DNA of 64,000 nucleotides, from NCBI RefSeq assembly GCF_017876155.1, contig NZ_JAGINP010000020.1, positions 62,001 to 126,000 of the forward strand, written 5' to 3'. Both the position numbers and the translations under genes were made by a program. Positions 7,758-15,293 of this stretch are shown here, piece after piece. How positions within the stretch are numbered: the first letter of the stretch is position 1; every line of letters starts with the position of its first letter. The stretch comes from Azospirillum rugosum. Lineage in GTDB: Bacteria; Pseudomonadota; Alphaproteobacteria; Azospirillales; Azospirillaceae. The notes under the pieces are model-generated. The model searched no databases, was not told the DNA's origin, and saw nothing but the letters and a program-made list of their open reading frames with translations.

Positions 7758-7834
7758 CATGTATGGGGCTCGCCTATTGGGCTGGCAGGCTTGGCATCCC
7801 CGGAATAGTCAAATGCATTTTAAGGAGCAGAAAT

Positions 7835-9202
7835 ATGGCAAAGAACGCGCCGCGCTGGCTGCCAATGCTGGACGAGCTTGAAAGGAAGATGGGAAAGAGC
7901 TACGCGCGCATTATCGCGAGTATGCGCGCTCAGTTGTTGAGTGAGGCGAAACTCAGCCCGAACCGCAGCAAACGCCTCCTGGAGTTCATCCGCAACAACC
8001 TCGATAGCGGTTTCTCCTGGGAAGGGGATATCGCCCTTACCCCGGACCAGAAGAAGAAGGCTAGGAAGCGGTACGATGTCACCTCCCTGGACTACCAGGC
8101 CGAGCCACTGAGTGAGGTGGACGAACTGCGGGAGATGATCGTGGGGCTGCTGGCTGAGTTCGACATCAATCAGTTGAGCACCATCGCGAGCGTGATAGGC
8201 GCGGTGGCAACGGGTGATGCAAAGACGCAGCGGATCATTCTTGAGTGCTTTTGGAGTGCTTCTGGTGCGAATGAACATGACGAAAAGCACTCGAAAAGCA
8301 CCTCAGAAGCACGCGAGAAGCACTACAAAAGCACTCAAGAAGCACTCGAAAAGCACTCCAGAAGCACTTTTGATGAGCTCAAAGCCCTGCCAATCCTCAC
8401 TCAATTGGGTCCTAAGTTAAGTAAAGTTAAGTTAAGTAAAGACAAGACAAGGCGCGATTGCTTCGCTGACGCTCAGCATCGCGCGGATTTGTCTCTGGCT
8501 TCGCCAGAAGATGAACTGGCAGAGCCAGTTGGTGACCTGATGGTTAGTGGCTCGTTGGCTTCGCCAACTCGTGAGGGCCAGGATGAGGAGTTTGTTTCTC
8601 CCCAGCTTGATGTCTCTTTGGAGAAAAATGGCGAGGTGGAGAACGAGGCGGCGAGGATGACAGCCGCGCACACCCGATCGCAGGCCAGCGGCATGGTCGG
8701 CGCTCCCCTCTACAGCACGACCCGCAATGCGGAAGCCAAGCTCTGGCTTCATAGCCACCCGGAACCACGCGGCGAACTGATCCGCGACGGGGAACGCTTC
8801 CGGCTCAAGTTCACCACCTACCGGGCATTCGAGGGTAAGCTGAGCCAGAGCAGCGAACTGCCGGATGACCGCGCGTTCTGCCACTGGCTCTACGACAGCA
8901 TGGGTGCTGACCACATGGCGGCTGAGCGCAATGCAGGAACCGTATCAGCTCTGCCGGAAGGTTACCGCTGGGCATGGAGTCCGCTGTATGAGGCCACCGA
9001 CTACCAGTGCGAACGAACCGGGTTGGCCCGTGCTGCGGTGCTGATGATCTGGAACGGGCATGTGCCGGAACAGGTCGTGCTGTTCAACGGCACGTCCGAG
9101 CTTGTTGAATTCCCATTGGCCCCCAACGCAGGCCGAAGCGACAAAGCGCCAGACTATAAGGGCAAGTACAATGTCAACGCTCGCGCCGACAAAACGACGT
9201 GA
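7835..9202 (+). CDS. Putative replication initiation protein with internal origin
   Basis: A 455-residue protein from ATG 7835 with AAGGAG seven bases upstream. The N-terminal ~130 residues are basic and helical. A Lys/His/Ser-rich linker (residues ~150-180) is encoded by eight 11-bp repeats, and a KLSKVKLSKDK segment by AT-rich pentamers. A compact C-terminal region from about residue 285 (NAEAKLWLHSHPEPRGEL) has no family I recognise. The design, iterons plus an AT-rich tract inside the gene coding for the linker, is that of lambda O and related phage initiators, which bind their own gene as origin. The function is inferred from this layout, not from homology. Confidence 0.6.
   Translation: MAKNAPRWLPMLDELERKMGKSYARIIASMRAQLLSEAKLSPNRSKRLLEFIRNNLDSGFSWEGDIALTPDQKKKARKRYDVTSLDYQAEPLSEVDELREMIVGLLAEFDINQLSTIASVIGAVATGDAKTQRIILECFWSASGANEHDEKHSKSTSEAREKHYKSTQEALEKHSRSTFDELKALPILTQLGPKLSKVKLSKDKTRRDCFADAQHRADLSLASPEDELAEPVGDLMVSGSLASPTREGQDEEFVSPQLDVSLEKNGEVENEAARMTAAHTRSQASGMVGAPLYSTTRNAEAKLWLHSHPEPRGELIRDGERFRLKFTTYRAFEGKLSQSSELPDDRAFCHWLYDSMGADHMAAERNAGTVSALPEGYRWAWSPLYEATDYQCERTGLARAAVLMIWNGHVPEQVVLFNGTSELVEFPLAPNAGRSDKAPDYKGKYNVNARADKTT
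8245..8367. repeat. Iteron array: eight direct 11-bp repeats plus two inverted copies
   Basis: AAGCAC occurs at 8285, 8296, 8307, 8318, 8329, 8340, 8351 and 8362, exactly every 11 bases; the wider unit is close to GAAAAGCACTC. Two inverted copies (GTGCTT at 8245 and 8256) precede it, also 11 bases apart. The 11-bp step places every copy on nearly the same face of the helix, as in initiator-binding iterons. Because 11 is not a multiple of three, the DNA periodicity is not a by-product of a protein repeat. Confidence 0.8.
8413..8452. other. AT-rich pentamer tract, candidate DNA-unwinding element of the origin
   Basis: Eight consecutive 5-bp units of the form NAAGN (TAAGT, TAAGT, AAAGT, TAAGT, TAAGT, AAAGA, CAAGA, CAAGG) start 45 bases after the last iteron. 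The first five to six units are nearly pure A/T. An AT-rich tract directly beside iterons is the standard layout of a replication origin. It is inside the coding sequence of the gene 7835-9202. Confidence 0.6.
8494..8568. repeat. Three small hairpins downstream of the pentamer tract
   Basis: TCTGGC-TTC-GCCAGA (8494-8508), AACTGGC-AGA-GCCAGTT (8514-8530) and GTTGGC-TTC-GCCAAC (8554-8568) are perfect stems of 6-7 bp with 3-nt loops, within 75 bases. Two share the core GGCTTCGCC. They lie in the coding region and may be structural signals of the origin or simple repeat insertions. Confidence 0.5.
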
Positions 9203-9257
9203 TGGAACTGGCGGAGGTCAAGAACATTGTGATACCCTACACAGGCATATGGCTCAA

Positions 9258-9291
9258 ATAGAAAGGCCACGCCGATGCGTGGTCTTTCTAT
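9258..9291 (+). terminator. Terminator after the replication-like gene
   Basis: A 15-bp stem (ATAGAAAG, then CCACGC, pairing with GCGTGG, then TCTTTCTAT, one G-T pair) with loop CGAT, about 55 bases after the stop at 9202. The 3' arm is T-rich, so it can end transcription on the plus strand and partly also leftward transcription of the small gene at 9316. Confidence 0.75.
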
Positions 9292-9315
9292 GAGACTGCT
9301 AGGTGTATGGGCCGC

Positions 9316-9525
9316 CTATTTCATGTTACCGGAAGCGGCTCTCCGGCGGTGCGTTATGGCAATAGCCAACAAAATTGCCGTTGCTGTAATGAACCCAAGC
9401 CCTGCTCCGAATACAAGACGAGTATACGTTGCATCAAGGTCGGTTGTGGCAAATAGCGCTTGCGCAATTCCTGCTCCGCCAAGCGGACCAAGCACCAAAG
9501 CCTCTTTTATTTCATTCGTTGTCAT
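9316..9525 (-). CDS. Small membrane protein
   Basis: A 69-residue protein from ATG 9525 with GGAGAGG as ribosome site. It has two likely membrane segments (EALVLGPLGGAGIAQALFA and RLVFGAGLGFITATAILLAIAI) and a basic end (THRRR). Size and layout resemble small holin-like or uncharacterised phage/element membrane proteins, but no family is recognised and no lysis gene is nearby. Confidence 0.55.
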   Translation of the reverse strand: MTTNEIKEALVLGPLGGAGIAQALFATTDLDATYTRLVFGAGLGFITATAILLAIAITHRRRAASGNMK

Positions 9526-9931
9526 AATGACCTCTCCATCCTGTGTGTTTGCATGGTGAGGCTGTGGGTGGCTCCAACGGAAGAGTAGAGTGAAATTGCG
9601 AACAAATCGTTACCTACGATTAGAGTGCGAAGTTTTTATTCGCAGTCCTCTGTTGTAAGTAAATGCATGAAACCCATCGATTCCAATATAATCGTAGGAC
9701 GCATCAGGCGGCAGAACAGAGCACCCTATTTTTCAGCTATCGAAGGTGAAAATTAACGTGTGCCGGGCCAGCTTGGTCCCGTCAATGCCGTGGAGGCACC
9801 CGATTGCCTGATGACGTTTTGGTATCACCTGCTAGATGAGTCCGCGGCAGACGATCATGTTGTACTACATAAGTAAAAATCCATCCGAAACACTATTGAA
9901 CTCAAGCAGATACTTATTATGCTTGACGGTG
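9526..9931. other. Gene-free stretch of about 400 bases
   Basis: No open frame with a ribosome site was found on either strand. The sequence is AT-rich at both ends and has a GC-rich middle (around 9760-9830) with possible pairing between GTGCC and GGCAC blocks. It should contain the promoter of the leftward membrane-protein gene (9526-9600). The rest may hold an RNA or a recombination site for the neighbouring recombinase. Confidence 0.3.
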
Positions 9932-9977
9932 AATAAAAGAGGCGGCAGAGAGATTATCCTATGCCTCCTCTTTTATT
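9932..9977 (-). terminator. Terminator after the small recombinase gene
   Basis: A 16-bp stem with one mismatch (AATAAAAGAGG-C-GGCA against TGCC-T-CCTCTTTTATT) ends 23 bases past the stop of the leftward recombinase gene. The arm is T-rich on the minus strand. Confidence 0.75.
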
Positions 9978-9999
9978 GCTGTCGGCTATAAGGGAGTGG

Positions 10000-10572
10000 T
10001 TAAAGAACTTCCACCGCCGCGCGCATCAGTTCGTCGTTGACTTCGATATACCGCTGGGTGGTGGTCATGTGTTTGTGACCAGCCAGCGTCATGATCACCT
10101 TCGGGCTGATGCCGCTGTGGGCGAGCTTGGTGATGAACCAGCGCCGCCCGCTATGGGAGGTCGCCCCGTCGAGGCCAGCTTGCGCGTAAAGCTGCCCCAT
10201 CAACTGGCAGAGCGTGTTGGGGCTGAAGGCGGTTCGCTTCTGTGTGAGCAACAGGGGGCGTTCCGACTTGATTTCGCTGCCCAGCGTTGCGCGGTAGCGC
10301 TCAAGCTCTTTCCGCAGCCGGTCGTTGACGAACACCACGCGGGCATGACCGCCCTTCGTGATTTCGGCGGCCAAACGGACCTGCTCCCGAACCGTGCCGT
10401 TGCTGTCCAGCACGTCGCCCCAGGTCAGTGCCGCGATTTCCCCGACCCGTAGACCCGCGAGGTAGGACAGCATGATGGCCATCCGGTTGCGGGCTGCGTG
10501 CCTTCCCTGTGCGACCACCGCCAGCAACCGCTTCTGTTCCTGCTCCGTGAGCACCCGCGCCTGCTTCATCAT
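10000..10572 (-). CDS. Small tyrosine recombinase (catalytic domain only)
   Basis: A 190-residue protein with the complete tyrosine-recombinase active site: R42 (GLRVGEI), K73 (TKGG), H140 and R143 (SHSGRR), H166 (AGHKHM) and nucleophile Y175 (TTTQRYIE). The N-terminal core-binding domain of normal integrases is missing, as in the FimB/FimE inversion recombinases and several plasmid resolvases. Two ATGs (10572 and 10569) follow GAGG. It is a second recombinase in the element besides the main integrase at 19418. Possible roles are multimer resolution or inversion of a segment; no inverted repeat pair was identified. Confidence 0.85.
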   Translation of the reverse strand: MMKQARVLTEQEQKRLLAVVAQGRHAARNRMAIMLSYLAGLRVGEIAALTWGDVLDSNGTVREQVRLAAEITKGGHARVVFVNDRLRKELERYRATLGSEIKSERPLLLTQKRTAFSPNTLCQLMGQLYAQAGLDGATSHSGRRWFITKLAHSGISPKVIMTLAGHKHMTTTQRYIEVNDELMRAAVEVL

Positions 10573-10697
10573 AACCTCAAGGTGCGCAGTTATTCCGCAC
10601 TTAAGATTATGTTTTCAGGCGCGGACTCGCTCAAGGCATGAAAGAAGCTGAGGATTGATGCGGGGTTCAGCGGAAACCTAAGAAAAGCTATGTTTTC

Positions 10698-10934
10698 TTA
10701 TATTTCTGACTGGTCGCTTTCTGGGATCAAGCGAGGGGCGGATTTCGACAGCCACACAACAGCTCCAAGCGGGGTGCTGCGAACCAAGGCATACAGTATC
10801 CCGGTATTGGATAGGCGTTTGTACACGCCTGTTTCAGTGGTCTTGCGCCAACCAAGTGAACGCAAAAAGGCTTCGGCGTCGGATTGGGCCGAAAAGTTGA
10901 GTTGAGGAAGGGGAGTGCTCGATGGTGAGGGCAT
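10698..10934 (-). CDS. Small unknown protein between pentapeptide and recombinase genes
   Basis: A 78-residue protein from ATG 10934. The middle part (AQSDAEAFLRSLGWRKTTETGVYKRLSNTGILYALVRS) looks like a small alpha/beta domain; the end is acidic. The ribosome site is weak (AAG about 11 bases upstream). It lies 19 bases after the stop of the pentapeptide gene on the same strand, so it may be the second gene of that operon. The family is not recognised. Confidence 0.4.
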   Translation of the reverse strand: MPSPSSTPLPQLNFSAQSDAEAFLRSLGWRKTTETGVYKRLSNTGILYALVRSTPLGAVVWLSKSAPRLIPESDQSEI

Positions 10935-10953
10935 TTTACGACTTTTTTGCCTA

Positions 10954-12294
10954 TTACCGCTTGACTCCAATTGCTCCTCGCATGTCGGCGCCGTCGAGAT
11001 TGGCGCCCCGAAGATCAGCACCGGTAAGATCGACATCGGTCAGGATGGTGCCGCAGAGATTGCAATCCCGAAGGTCGGCTCCTTGAAGGTCCGCCTGTGC
11101 GAAGTTCGCCAAGCGGAAGTTTCCCCCGGACAGGTTGGCGTTTCCAAGATCGGCTTCCGAAAAGTTCGCAGGCCAGTCGCGCGTCGTGATGCCGACAGTA
11201 ATCGCCATGGGGGAGCAGTCCGCGTGCGTGAGCGTCGCCTTCCGCAGGGTCGCTCCCTTGAAGTTGGTTCCCCGGCACACAGTGTCGGTAAAGTCCGCCT
11301 GCATAAGGTTGACGTAAGACAGGTCCGCCATGGTGAAGCAGCAACCGGCCAAGCGGCTGTCCATCATCATCGCCGAATGGAAGTTTGCAGCCGAAAAGTC
11401 CGTACCCCCTAGGTCCACGTTGCGCAGATTAACCCGCGACAGGTCGGCCTGGGCGCCCTCGGCTCCCAGCGAGGCCACCCATCGGGCGTGCGCCAGGATG
11501 ATGTCCTGAATGGACTGTTCCAGCGAATCCAGTCCGCGCGGCAGATGTGCCTTCCTCATGTCCGCCTTCATCTGCGCGCCCTGGCTGATGACGGTGGTGG
11601 TGAGGTCGGCGTCGGCGAACACCGCTCCATCAAGAACGGCGTTGACCAGGAGAGCGCCTTGCAGGTTCGCACCAACGAAACTGCAATTCGAAAGGTCGGC
11701 GCCGGTGAAGTTGACCTTGCGCAGGACGCTGCCGGCGAAGTCAGCTCCGTTGAGGCGGGCGTTGGAGAAGTTCGCGTTGCTCAGGTCGGTGCCGGCGCCG
11801 ATGGCCCTTGAGAACTTGGCGCTTTTGGCCCGAACGTTGCGGAACATGGCTCCCGCCATCCGGGCCTTTCCGTCGTCAGCCCATGCGCGTGTCAGATCGC
11901 CGCCCTGCTGCTTGGTGAGAAGCACCCCCTCTCGGAAGTCGGCAAAGTCTAGGATCGCCTCCGACAGGTTGGCGCTGCGCAGGCGCGCCCCCCGGAGGTC
12001 CGCCTTTTCCAGCTTGGCGTAGCGAAGATCGCAATTGATCATGCTGGCGCCGAACAGGTTGACCTCAGCCAGGTTGGCACGGATGAACCGACTGCCGTCG
12101 AGCATAGCCCCGGTCATATCCGCCCCCATCAGCAGCCGCCCCGAAAAGTCCAAGCGGTCGGCACGTTTCATGCCGATGTTGAGTCGTTGTCCACCTTTCG
12201 TGCGACGGAGGAACAGGAGGTGGGCTTTTAGCAGATCGTCCAGATAGGGCTGGGATATTCGGTCGAGTGCCTTTGCCAGCATCGCGTTTCCCAT
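10954..12294 (-). CDS. Pentapeptide-repeat protein
   Basis: A 446-residue protein. After a helical N-terminus (ISQPYLDDLLKAHLLFLRR), nearly the whole chain is made of A(D/N)Lxx units (for example GADMTGAML, KADLRGARLRSANLSEA, GADLRGANLDGADMRGA) that fold as a right-handed quadrilateral beta-helix. An insertion of about 60 residues without repeats lies in the middle (near QSIQDIILAHARWVASL). Such proteins range from gyrase-protecting mimics to scaffolds; the substrate cannot be told here. ATG 12294 has GGAG five bases upstream. Its promoter contains the same 21-bp operator as the flagellin/MarR region, so it is probably controlled by the MarR protein at 15294. Confidence 0.85.
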   Translation of the reverse strand: MGNAMLAKALDRISQPYLDDLLKAHLLFLRRTKGGQRLNIGMKRADRLDFSGRLLMGADMTGAMLDGSRFIRANLAEVNLFGASMINCDLRYAKLEKADLRGARLRSANLSEAILDFADFREGVLLTKQQGGDLTRAWADDGKARMAGAMFRNVRAKSAKFSRAIGAGTDLSNANFSNARLNGADFAGSVLRKVNFTGADLSNCSFVGANLQGALLVNAVLDGAVFADADLTTTVISQGAQMKADMRKAHLPRGLDSLEQSIQDIILAHARWVASLGAEGAQADLSRVNLRNVDLGGTDFSAANFHSAMMMDSRLAGCCFTMADLSYVNLMQADFTDTVCRGTNFKGATLRKATLTHADCSPMAITVGITTRDWPANFSEADLGNANLSGGNFRLANFAQADLQGADLRDCNLCGTILTDVDLTGADLRGANLDGADMRGAIGVKR

Positions 12295-12329
12295 GTTCAC
12301 TCCTGGTCCAAGGGCCTTGCCGCACATCA

Positions 12330-12358
12330 ATATAAGGACCAGTGGTCACTATATGCAA
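12330..12358 (-). promoter_or_regulatory. Promoter with MarR-type operator, pentapeptide gene
   Basis: On the minus strand TTGCAT (-35, 12353-12358) and TTATAT (-10, 12330-12335) are exactly 17 bases apart. The spacer is filled by an operator (12333-12353) that matches the one at 15081-15101 in 17 of 21 positions, sharing the half-site TGGTCACTATA on the plus strand. A repressor bound here would cover both promoter boxes. Confidence 0.7.
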
Positions 12359-12442
12359 ACTGCCATTCGCGGCGATGCGAGGGGCTTTCCAAGCTCGAAA
12401 TATTACCAAGGCAGAGGGCAGGAGAACCGATTATTACTCAAC

Positions 12443-15022
12443 TTAGCCGAATAAGTTCAGGATGGACCGCTGGCTCTGGCTCGCAAGGCTCAGGCCGGTC
12501 ATTCCGAGCTGCTGGCGCATCTGCAAGGCCAGCATGATGGCCCCTTCCTCGTTTTGATCAGCCAGCGTCAGTTTGCTCGCGCCTTCGTTGAGGACGTCGC
12601 TGAATTCCTTGGTGAACGTGTCCCGTGTGGTGATGATGCCCATGCTCGTTCCTAACTCGGTGGAAACGGAACGCAGCTTTTGTGATGCCGCATTCAGTTC
12701 CGACATTGCCTTTTCGATATCGTCGCGCCCATTCCAGCCGTTGGTGCTGCGGTCGAGCGCCAGTCCTGTTCCGCTCGTTGTGAGATTTTTGGATGAGACC
12801 ACAACGGTATCGGTTGGCATTTGACCAACCTGCACTATGAGATCGTCTCCCTCCGTATAACGGATGTGCTGGCTCACATCGACTTGTGGCGTTTCCCCTC
12901 GATTGGCGGCCCGGTAGACATAGGTGGTTGGTTCGGTTAAGCCACCTGAGGTGGTCGGCGGAAACAGAACGAACGGAGCTTGGCTCAATCCGCCGGAAGC
13001 GGGATCGAAGCTCATCTGGAACCTTGTTCCCTGTGCGAAGCCGCTCGGGATCGAAAAGTCAACGTGATCCAAAGCGTCGTTCGAGATGTTGAACGAATGG
13101 ACGGTGGGAGCCGCAATGATGTTGGGTGCAACAGCAACATCGATCCGCCGCTGCCCGGCGCCAGCGCTATCGTTTCCGTTATCGGTCACGGTAAGGTAGG
13201 TTAAGGCACTGACACCGGAAATGTGGTCGTAATCCGACGCACTTAGGTACGGGACTGTTGCTATCCCAGCAGTCGGAAAAATTCCGTCACCACCGACTTG
13301 GACTCTGATTTGCGCCTGCTCTGGCGTGCTTCCCAAAAGCCTAAGAACAGCGCCTTCGTTTGCGCCGCCCTTCATGACGATAGGAACTCCAGCCGGTTCA
13401 TCGGCGAAGGTGTAGTTGTTCGGAATTGTCGCCGCGCCTTGACTTCCTGTGGTGTCGGTAACCGTAATCTTCTGGAAGCCGGTTCCGCCGCTGTCTGTGG
13501 TGCCGACCGACACGTTCAAAACCGTGCTGGCATTCCACCCCTTCCACCCGAGCGGAACGGGAGATCCGCCTCCACCAGAGTACAGATAAGTGTTGTTTGT
13601 CCCACCAATGACGCTGGCACGAATGCCGCTCGTTACTTTTCCAACGATGGAGTGCATATCGAATGTCGCTGTGATCGCGGCATGATTTGCTACGCTAAAC
13701 GTGTTAAAGGAAATGGTTTCGCTCGGATTTATATTCGTGCTGTCTATAACGTAAGTTGCAAACGAGGAAGTCGGGAAATTTCCGTAAAGGGGGGTTGTGA
13801 AAAGATTCCCGATGATCTGACCTGAAAATTGATCAAAGTTCTCTTCGTAACTGAAGTTCGCTGCGCCATCGTACCCGAGATTATCGAACGCGATGTCGCG
13901 CATCGAGGCAGCCAATGGGCCGTCGATCATGCTTGACGATTGATAGTTCGATGAAGCCTGAAGGGTCTTCTGGTCGATGTTGATCCGCACCGTCGCTCCG
14001 CCAATGGTAACATCGTTCCAGCCGTCACGAATTTTGGCAGGGCTACCATCGACCAGCGAAAGGGATTTCGTATGGCCGAGGTTATCGCCAATGTCCATGC
14101 GCAGATTGATCGATTTCTCGACTTCGACATCTGTTAAGGGGTGATCCTTCGCCAGCTTGGCGAGAGCAACGGCATCATAGTCGAACGCCACCCAGGTTCC
14201 GTTCTGAAACAGGTGCTTGTACGAGTCCCGAAGCGTTCCGGTCTTGGAGGCTAACGCCAGATCAATGTCGAGCGACGTGTGTTCGTCTCCCTCGAAAACG
14301 GTAAGAGTGGCTTTGTCCGAACCATTTCTGCGCAGTTCAACCTTTGTTGGAGCGAATGTGCCGTTGGTAAGACTGTTGTAGCCGAATAGCCGGAAGTGGT
14401 TCAGGCCGAGAGCATCTTTGATGTCCTTTGCCCCTTGTTCCGACGCCGCTATCGCCCCATCGCCGTAAGTGTGCACCGTATAGGTCGCCGACGCTTTGGC
14501 GTTGGTGACATCGATTGCTTTGATACCCGGTGCGGATACGGCCTTGGCTTTGCTTTTTGGGGTCGGTAGGTATTCAGAGGCCTTGCTATTGATCAGATTC
14601 TTGCCGCCATAGCCGCTGTCTGCCGCAACCTTATCGATTTGCGTCAGCAAGTCGTCATACTGCCTTGCCAATGCCTGCCGACCCAATCGGCTGGCTTCAT
14701 CGTCTCCAAGGTTCTGCAACGCCGCCGCCGTTAGCCCTTTGGCGTGTTCGGTTAGGTCGCCAATGGCTTGAACCCCTTTGTCGGCAGCCTTGACCGTGCT
14801 GATGGCCTGCGACATGGCGTCCTTCAAGGCCATAAGATCGTCGGCGCGTCGATCAAGATCCCTTGCGGCGAAGAAAGCCGGCGGGTTGTCCAGGGCCGCG
14901 TTGATCTTTAATCCGGTCGTCAGCCGCTCCTGCGCACGCGTCTGCTTCTGGCTCGCGTTCTGAAGCGTGAGCAGATTGGTTCTCATGCCGGTTGATAGAG
15001 TGACGTTGCCTTCCGCCACCAT
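12443..15022 (-). CDS. Giant flagellin (859 aa)
   Basis: The N-terminal ~140 residues are a flagellin D0/D1 domain: VTLSTGMRTNLLTLQNAS, ERLTTGLKINAALDNPPAFFAARDLDRRA, and STVKAADKGVQAI. The C-terminus is the matching D1/D0 half, ending LALQMRQQLGMTGLSLASQSQRSILNLFG. Between them lie about 600 residues rich in Ser, Thr, Gly and Asn with beta-strand character, which would form large surface domains. It is exported by the flagellar secretion system, and no signal peptide is present. It is longer than most flagellins. The start ATG 15022 has GGGGAG upstream. It lies on a mobile element, divergent from a MarR gene whose operator overlaps its promoter. No own chaperone, cap or hook gene is near, so it must rely on the host flagellar system. 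Confidence 0.88.
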   Translation of the reverse strand: MVAEGNVTLSTGMRTNLLTLQNASQKQTRAQERLTTGLKINAALDNPPAFFAARDLDRRADDLMALKDAMSQAISTVKAADKGVQAIGDLTEHAKGLTAAALQNLGDDEASRLGRQALARQYDDLLTQIDKVAADSGYGGKNLINSKASEYLPTPKSKAKAVSAPGIKAIDVTNAKASATYTVHTYGDGAIAASEQGAKDIKDALGLNHFRLFGYNSLTNGTFAPTKVELRRNGSDKATLTVFEGDEHTSLDIDLALASKTGTLRDSYKHLFQNGTWVAFDYDAVALAKLAKDHPLTDVEVEKSINLRMDIGDNLGHTKSLSLVDGSPAKIRDGWNDVTIGGATVRINIDQKTLQASSNYQSSSMIDGPLAASMRDIAFDNLGYDGAANFSYEENFDQFSGQIIGNLFTTPLYGNFPTSSFATYVIDSTNINPSETISFNTFSVANHAAITATFDMHSIVGKVTSGIRASVIGGTNNTYLYSGGGGSPVPLGWKGWNASTVLNVSVGTTDSGGTGFQKITVTDTTGSQGAATIPNNYTFADEPAGVPIVMKGGANEGAVLRLLGSTPEQAQIRVQVGGDGIFPTAGIATVPYLSASDYDHISGVSALTYLTVTDNGNDSAGAGQRRIDVAVAPNIIAAPTVHSFNISNDALDHVDFSIPSGFAQGTRFQMSFDPASGGLSQAPFVLFPPTTSGGLTEPTTYVYRAANRGETPQVDVSQHIRYTEGDDLIVQVGQMPTDTVVVSSKNLTTSGTGLALDRSTNGWNGRDDIEKAMSELNAASQKLRSVSTELGTSMGIITTRDTFTKEFSDVLNEGASKLTLADQNEEGAIMLALQMRQQLGMTGLSLASQSQRSILNLFG

Positions 15023-15080
15023 TCACTCCCCGTGTTGCCGCTGGGCCAGCTATCAACGGCCAGCCCATGCGCGGCCAAAA

Positions 15081-15101
15081 TAGTGACCTATGGTCACTAT
15101 A
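15081..15101. promoter_or_regulatory. Palindromic operator between flagellin and MarR genes
   Basis: The half-sites TAGTGACC and GGTCACTA are perfect inverted copies separated by TAT. The same operator with 17 of 21 matches lies in the pentapeptide promoter. On the minus strand an imperfect -35/-10 pair surrounds it at the same spacing (CTATTT as -10), giving the flagellin promoter. The site is 193 bases upstream of the MarR start and 59 bases upstream of the flagellin start, so it could control both. Confidence 0.72.
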
Positions 15102-15293
15102 GCATGGGGCGTGCCATCCTCCAGAGGCCGGATTCCCAAGCTCTCACGGGCCATGTCAAATTCAGGCGCGTTGGAATATAATGACCGGTGAGCATATTGT
15201 GCCGACAAGCGGCGGCAAGACGTACCGGTTGCCTTCCCGCGTTGTCTCTGCGAAGGTCAGACCGGAGCGGTGCAAGACAAGAGGCTCTGGTGC

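Noticed and set aside
8281..8369. CRISPR-like array
   Set aside because: Repeats are 11 bases with no unique spacers and lie in a coding frame. They fit iterons.
9668..9754. 28-codon frame starting at ATG 9668
   Set aside because: No ribosome site, no recognisable pattern, and very short.
10954..15022. Flagellar gene cluster
   Set aside because: Only a flagellin is present. No hook, cap, chaperone or export gene was found near it, and the neighbours are a pentapeptide-repeat gene and regulators.
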